Source of the DNA: Rickettsiales bacterium UBA2645
GTDB taxonomy: Bacteria; Pseudomonadota; Alphaproteobacteria; Rickettsiales; UBA1997
Reading direction: 5' to 3'
Assembly: GCA_002359655.1 (NCBI GenBank)
Contig: DENL01000006.1
Location: forward strand, 94,368 to 138,295
Length of the DNA stretch: 43,928 nt
Below the pieces are notes generated by a model that worked only from the letters and a program-made list of their open reading frames with translations, was not told where the DNA came from and did not search any database. This document shows positions 41,401-43,928 of the stretch, in pieces (position 1 is the stretch's first letter; every line of letters starts with the position of its first letter). The translations under genes were made by a program, and so were the position numbers.

Positions 41401-43928
41401 AATTTCTGAAGTTAGCTTGATAGTTTCTTTATCCAGCCTATCTTTTTCTTCTTTTAAGACTTCCAGAATAGTGTCGTAGTTTTTTTCTTTATATTGTTGC
41501 AGCAAGCCAACAGCTCCAGATTTTGAAGATAACTCGCGAACTAATTGGCTGTATAATTTTTTGGCTTTATCTTGATTTGCACCTAAAAAAAGATCGAGAT
41601 TCAGCGGCTTTGAGAAAAATTCTTCTTCTAATTGTAATTTATTATCACCAAATGGATTAGTAATGTTTTTGATTTTCTCTGCCTTTTCAAATCCTTCAGC
41701 ACTTGGATTATCGACCAATCCAAAAATTTTACTGCAAATATTTCTAACATCATTACTAGCAAAACCTTGACCATTTCTTTCTGAAGAAAACTTTCTCCAC
41801 TTATCTTGATCATGGCCGGGTTGGAAAAGACTCTCTTTCAAATCCCCCGTTGCCTCATCAATCAAACCAGCTCGCAACTCTTTAAATCTTTTCTCTGCTA
41901 ACATTTTAGAAAAGTGATCTTTTTTTGATTGATCATTAATAAAACCAACAAATTCAGCATAATCATTTACACGAGCCTCATCAAACTCTCTTTCAGCTTC
42001 TAGCTTTGCGCTTTCACGCGCTTTCTTGAAAAAATCTACATCAACTTCTGCGTTTGATCCTGCCAGTGGTGGTAAAAATAAAAAGTTAGGAAGTTCAGGA
42101 TTTTGTGCAGCGAAAGGGTTTCCAAGCAAAGCTTCTTTGGCAGATTTTTTCTGAGCTTCATAAAAAAGCTCGATTGGTCTATCTATCTCTGTTTCATATT
42201 CTTCTGGTCTGACAATGCTTAAAGTAACTCCGCGTTTGGAAACCATAGCAATAAAATGAGAACCTGGATAAGTCCCTTGAAGCTTGATTTCGTTGATTTT
42301 AGCAACTGAAAATAAAAAATTTTTCTTTTTATCATCTAGCAAGCTGGCATTTGTATCCCTGAATTGACTCATAAAAAGATTATAATCCCCTTCACCTTCA
42401 TATTCAGAAATTAGCAATCCGCTATCTTTTAATTTGATATTATCTTTAATATTAATATTGTTTCCGCCGGTGATTGTTGGCACCCAAATATCGATAACGT
42501 CTTTACGCTTTGCTAAATCTGCAAAAGTTATTTTTGGTTTTACTTCTCTTCCCGTCATTTCGGCTATGTCGGCTCTCGCATCTTCCATAAAGTCGTTCAA
42601 GGCCGCGTTTGTGTTGCGGATTTGAGCTTGGGTTTGACCAGCTAGATTTCTAATTTGATTAGCTTGCTCGCTAGCTAATCTAATCATTTCATCAAGCTGA
42701 TCCTGCGCCCTTTTGGCTAAAAACTGAATATCCTGAACTGATTGCTGTGCAAGTGTTAATTGATCATTTACAGCTTTATTTGCTAATTCCAACTCAGCTC
42801 TTGCATTATTTAATGATAGAGCTGCATCTCTCGCTTGATTAGCTGCATATACTGCTGCATCTTTGGCTAAATTAGTTGCTGCAATACTTTCTTGAATTTG
42901 TTGCAAAAAATTATTGAGTTGTTCTCCGGTGACAACTAGATTCAATTGTTGTTGCAATCGCTCCAAAAAACTTGCTTGTTCTGCATTAATGCCTTCCCTA
43001 GCAGCTTTAATAATCTTTTTTAAATGTTCTTTGTTTTGATCTAGTAATTGATTAATTGCTTCTTGAGATAATCCAGCACCTCCTACTACTACTGGATTAA
43101 CACTAAGTCCTTCAAGAGGTAATGAACCACCTTGACTAAGGATAGTACTAATTTCTGATTGAGTTTTAACTAAAAAATCTTCTAAAGTTTTTAATTTGCG
43201 AGCGTCTTCACGTTTTTGCCTTATTTCATCTTCTAATTTTTGTTTCAGTTTTAAATTTTCTAATTGTAGCTCTTCTAATACTTTTTGATATTTATCTAGC
43301 TCTTGTTTCAAAGATTTAATCTCTTCTTCTTTACCTGTTAAACTTTTCTTAATTTCTTCTATTTCACTTGCACTTAGTTGTAAGTTTTCAGCGAGCTGAT
43401 TTTTAAGTCTTTCAATTTCATCATTAGCTTTTTTCAATCTTTCTTTGAGAAGTTTCAGATCTTCACTTTTTAATTTCGAATCCTTCAGATTTTTTTCTAT
43501 CTTTCGATACCAAGCTTGTATCTTTGTTGCTGCTTCTTCAGCAAGTCTTTTTCTTTCTTCTTCAGCAAGTCTTTTTCTTTCTTCTTCAGCAAGTCTTTTT
43601 CTTTCTGCTTCTGATCTTACGAATTTTCCTCGATACGCAGCTTGTATTTTTGTTGCCACTGCCGCTTCTAGTTTTTGTAATTCTTTTTCTAGTTTTTGTA
43701 ATTCTTTTTCTAAATTTTGTTTCTTCTCATTAGAAGAAGTTTTGATACTAGATTTCAAGTTATAAATTTGTTTTCTTAGTTTTTCTGCTTTACCAGAATC
43801 TATTCTTTCTGCTTCAGCACTTCTTTTTCTTTCTGCTTTTAGTCTTCCGAGTCGTCCTCGACCTAAAGCTTGTATCTTTGTTGCCGCCTCTTCTTTTTTA
43901 ACCTTATGGTAATAATGTATTGGAAGAT
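38404..43928 (-). CDS. Giant coiled-coil protein with IQ motifs (5' end beyond the window)
   Basis: Open from the right edge of the window to a stop at 38404, at least 1840 residues. The frame runs through the edge, so its start is not visible; a TTG at 43756 in this frame should not be taken as the start. Visible residues 18-28, 94-104 and 136-146 carry IQ-type segments (IQALGRGRLGR, IQAAYRGKFVR, IQAWYRKIEKN). The first two fit IQxxxRGxxxR; the third lacks the Gly and the last Arg. Three 8-residue repeats (RKRLAEEE) lie between the second and third, then a long coiled coil (about 150-260), an Ala/Gln-rich helical region (about 290-460), and a long part with no family I recognise, ending in Lys-rich disorder. 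No Cys-rich or membrane domain. It precedes mnmG by 31 bases. Eukaryote-style calmodulin binding is possible but unproven; structural coiled-coil use is an alternative. Confidence 0.85.
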   Translation of the reverse strand, partial: LPIHYYHKVKKEEAATKIQALGRGRLGRLKAERKRSAEAERIDSGKAEKLRKQIYNLKSSIKTSSNEKKQNLEKELQKLEKELQKLEAAVATKIQAAYRGKFVRSEAERKRLAEEERKRLAEEERKRLAEEAATKIQAWYRKIEKNLKDSKLKSEDLKLLKERLKKANDEIERLKNQLAENLQLSASEIEEIKKSLTGKEEEIKSLKQELDKYQKVLEELQLENLKLKQKLEDEIRQKREDARKLKTLEDFLVKTQSEISTILSQGGSLPLEGLSVNPVVVGGAGLSQEAINQLLDQNKEHLKKIIKAAREGINAEQASFLERLQQQLNLVVTGEQLNNFLQQIQESIAATNLAKDAAVYAANQARDAALSLNNARAELELANKAVNDQLTLAQQSVQDIQFLAKRAQDQLDEMIRLASEQANQIRNLAGQTQAQIRNTNAALNDFMEDARADIAEMTGREVKPKITFADLAKRKDVIDIWVPTITGGNNINIKDNIKLKDSGLLISEYEGEGDYNLFMSQFRDTNASLLDDKKKNFLFSVAKINEIKLQGTYPGSHFIAMVSKRGVTLSIVRPEEYETEIDRPIELFYEAQKKSAKEALLGNPFAAQNPELPNFLFLPPLAGSNAEVDVDFFKKARESAKLEAEREFDEARVNDYAEFVGFINDQSKKDHFSKMLAEKRFKELRAGLIDEATGDLKESLFQPGHDQDKWRKFSSERNGQGFASNDVRNICSKIFGLVDNPSAEGFEKAEKIKNITNPFGDNKLQLEEEFFSKPLNLDLFLGANQDKAKKLYSQLVRELSSKSGAVGLLQQYKEKNYDTILEVLKEEKDRLDKETIKLTSEIEARLKKDYEIVFYKQIVGSMLDDLPTKAEINDKNFNHNEFINKISVYSQERKESIFGANFDAAQELFLLYSSRSVNDNQEIIEICSAIADLFDLDRPTKQKMERLLAKGDHAEIEAALFKKNDLGKYDFRDPFLFGTSCDQLDLLNQSKDETRIQDLINKGWDALRTGSTHPATQAIKDKAILQDANKNKSGDLSRKVSEIEEYKKNILTSEFPENIKSPETNIAETINNLGLTDKVAQAIASKNSAAYASNFIEHKINKTIDKTVEALNLSVEAKEALANGDKKLARVLDIDLPIPALRGVSFLNKNRDQISVVFNSSKDDVAWVHIPGTNQAYVRAVLCTEYNMGKPMQRSLPNGEVETYYEKEILRNGKPFLVECRPGDVLMDEGTVHHRVTDGKGNMSHKAVDVSQESVISTGAAARLAKKTFNLGINTVTLGAAKLTNSNFDSRTKANQEFGDDDFKTVQKRYKEVQILAMSVDDKGQRSVATFLDGKANNHAFTNRGIFYKKSTSPWIGNLNPYGLDGRGKGEVKPVLQDMIMVDEKGKKLEFVFDDKGNLTGGQIREDENRKSYRDFFVEAEGYSIKGADNADLGIKFYGRISTLDTRTHPNINLADQDEDITEVGDVELNKNIFFEDKTGKKIAVFEEETTILTEEFKQHVSDKMTLEGRKYVSDNDLEKEANKLLKKFKENFSVEVSVKTAAAEVYEVTDRGSLGKFSFSYTILAVCESLELAFLKLEDDNIENSTGQLVEKLKDSIKLIISLKEVIDKQSSNERLDRSAAIKSQLNLTNDLKEKLKEVKSSRETLEPRHSDMIINRALNVAGRASFGRLVSTNDADQAEQDIKRAKQLKDALLLVDKAQKDIENLINAQKIAPTLNLTKKEKLAPAEYKVDLKMGEKAQASSILKDGLFKIMASSDVPDEEKSSNEGSFSRNLLDPTKRKPLEPLVATIEELKAKEDKEKGYKSLGIFKKPSPSPKVIEAKNLKSIAKERQGGSIPGQ
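43534..43605 (-). repeat. Three perfect 24-bp tandem repeats in the giant gene
   Basis: The unit TTCTTCAGCAAGTCTTTTTC plus TTTC (plus-strand reading) occurs three times with no mismatch at 43534-43557, 43558-43581 and 43582-43605. It encodes the 8-residue repeat RKRLAEEE. Perfect identity suggests recent slippage, so copy number may vary between strains. The frame is kept because the unit is a multiple of three. Confidence 0.9.
43667..43708 (-). repeat. Two perfect 21-bp tandem repeats in the giant gene
   Basis: Units at 43667-43687 and 43688-43708 are identical and encode the 7-residue repeat KELQKLE twice, a coiled-coil heptad. A degenerate third begins at 43709. Like the neighbouring 24-bp repeats it looks like replication slippage that preserves frame. 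Confidence 0.85.

Noticed and set aside
43534..43605. Tandem repeats considered as a CRISPR array
   Set aside because: The units touch without spacers and encode an in-frame protein repeat.

Overview
The window is AT-rich, densely packed bacterial DNA. Gene content and order point to an alphaproteobacterium, most likely Rickettsiales-like or Holosporales-like. The signs are ddl-ftsQ-ftsA, a DUF2610 protein, sdhC-D-A-B order, rpmF-plsX-fabH, a CarD-type regulator, lipid A genes, and a palindromic element embedded in frame in mnmG, as in Rickettsia palindromic elements. The genes for thiamine, folate, glycine metabolism, PilT and a metallophore-type peptide suggest more metabolic scope than a classic Rickettsia. 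The taxonomic call is inference; no rRNA or tRNA gene was seen.

Layout. 1-261: 3' end of an unidentified gene. 269-7602 (minus): kbl, a 45-codon membrane peptide, dgt, gamma-carbonic anhydrase, cysQ-like phosphatase, DUF2610, ddl, ftsQ, ftsA, tightly spaced. 7603-7769: divergent control region with three TTGAC repeats. 7770-11263 (plus): a bufferin-type RiPP cluster (Cys/His-rich precursor, DUF692/MNIO enzyme, DUF2063 partner) running almost without gaps into thiL and an RDD membrane protein. 11344-15411: lpxC (plus), two overlapping lipoprotein genes (minus, the first BamE-like), then rpmF-plsX-fabH (plus). 15419-17901 (minus): GT4 glycosyltransferase and M23 peptidase. 18146-19915 (plus): an unusual CarD protein and lolD, ending at a bidirectional terminator. 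20012-25396 (minus): gmd, folK, xseA, lpxK, lpxL-type acyltransferase, PEGA lipoprotein. 25548-28965 (plus): sdhCDAB, followed by a hairpin. 29067-31564 (plus): proC, a GT87-like membrane protein, rnhA. 31573-43928 (minus): a giant IQ-motif coiled-coil protein (open at the window edge), mnmG, TPR protein, pilT, two tandem APC permeases. No gap between genes exceeds about 250 bases.

How the genes work together. Much of the window serves the cell envelope: division (ftsQ/ftsA), peptidoglycan precursor and remodelling (ddl, M23), lipid A (lpxC, lpxK, lpxL), outer-membrane and lipoprotein assembly (BamE-like, LolD), fatty-acid and phospholipid initiation (plsX, fabH) and sugar supply or transfer (gmd, GT4, GT87). 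Respiration is represented by complex II.

The most unusual items are the bufferin-like cluster with its atypical precursor, the giant protein with two consensus IQ (calmodulin-binding type) motifs and one degenerate copy, the palindromic element translated inside mnmG, the CarD with a histone-H1-like N-tail and an acidic C-tail, and an unannotated 45-codon membrane peptide between kbl and dgt.
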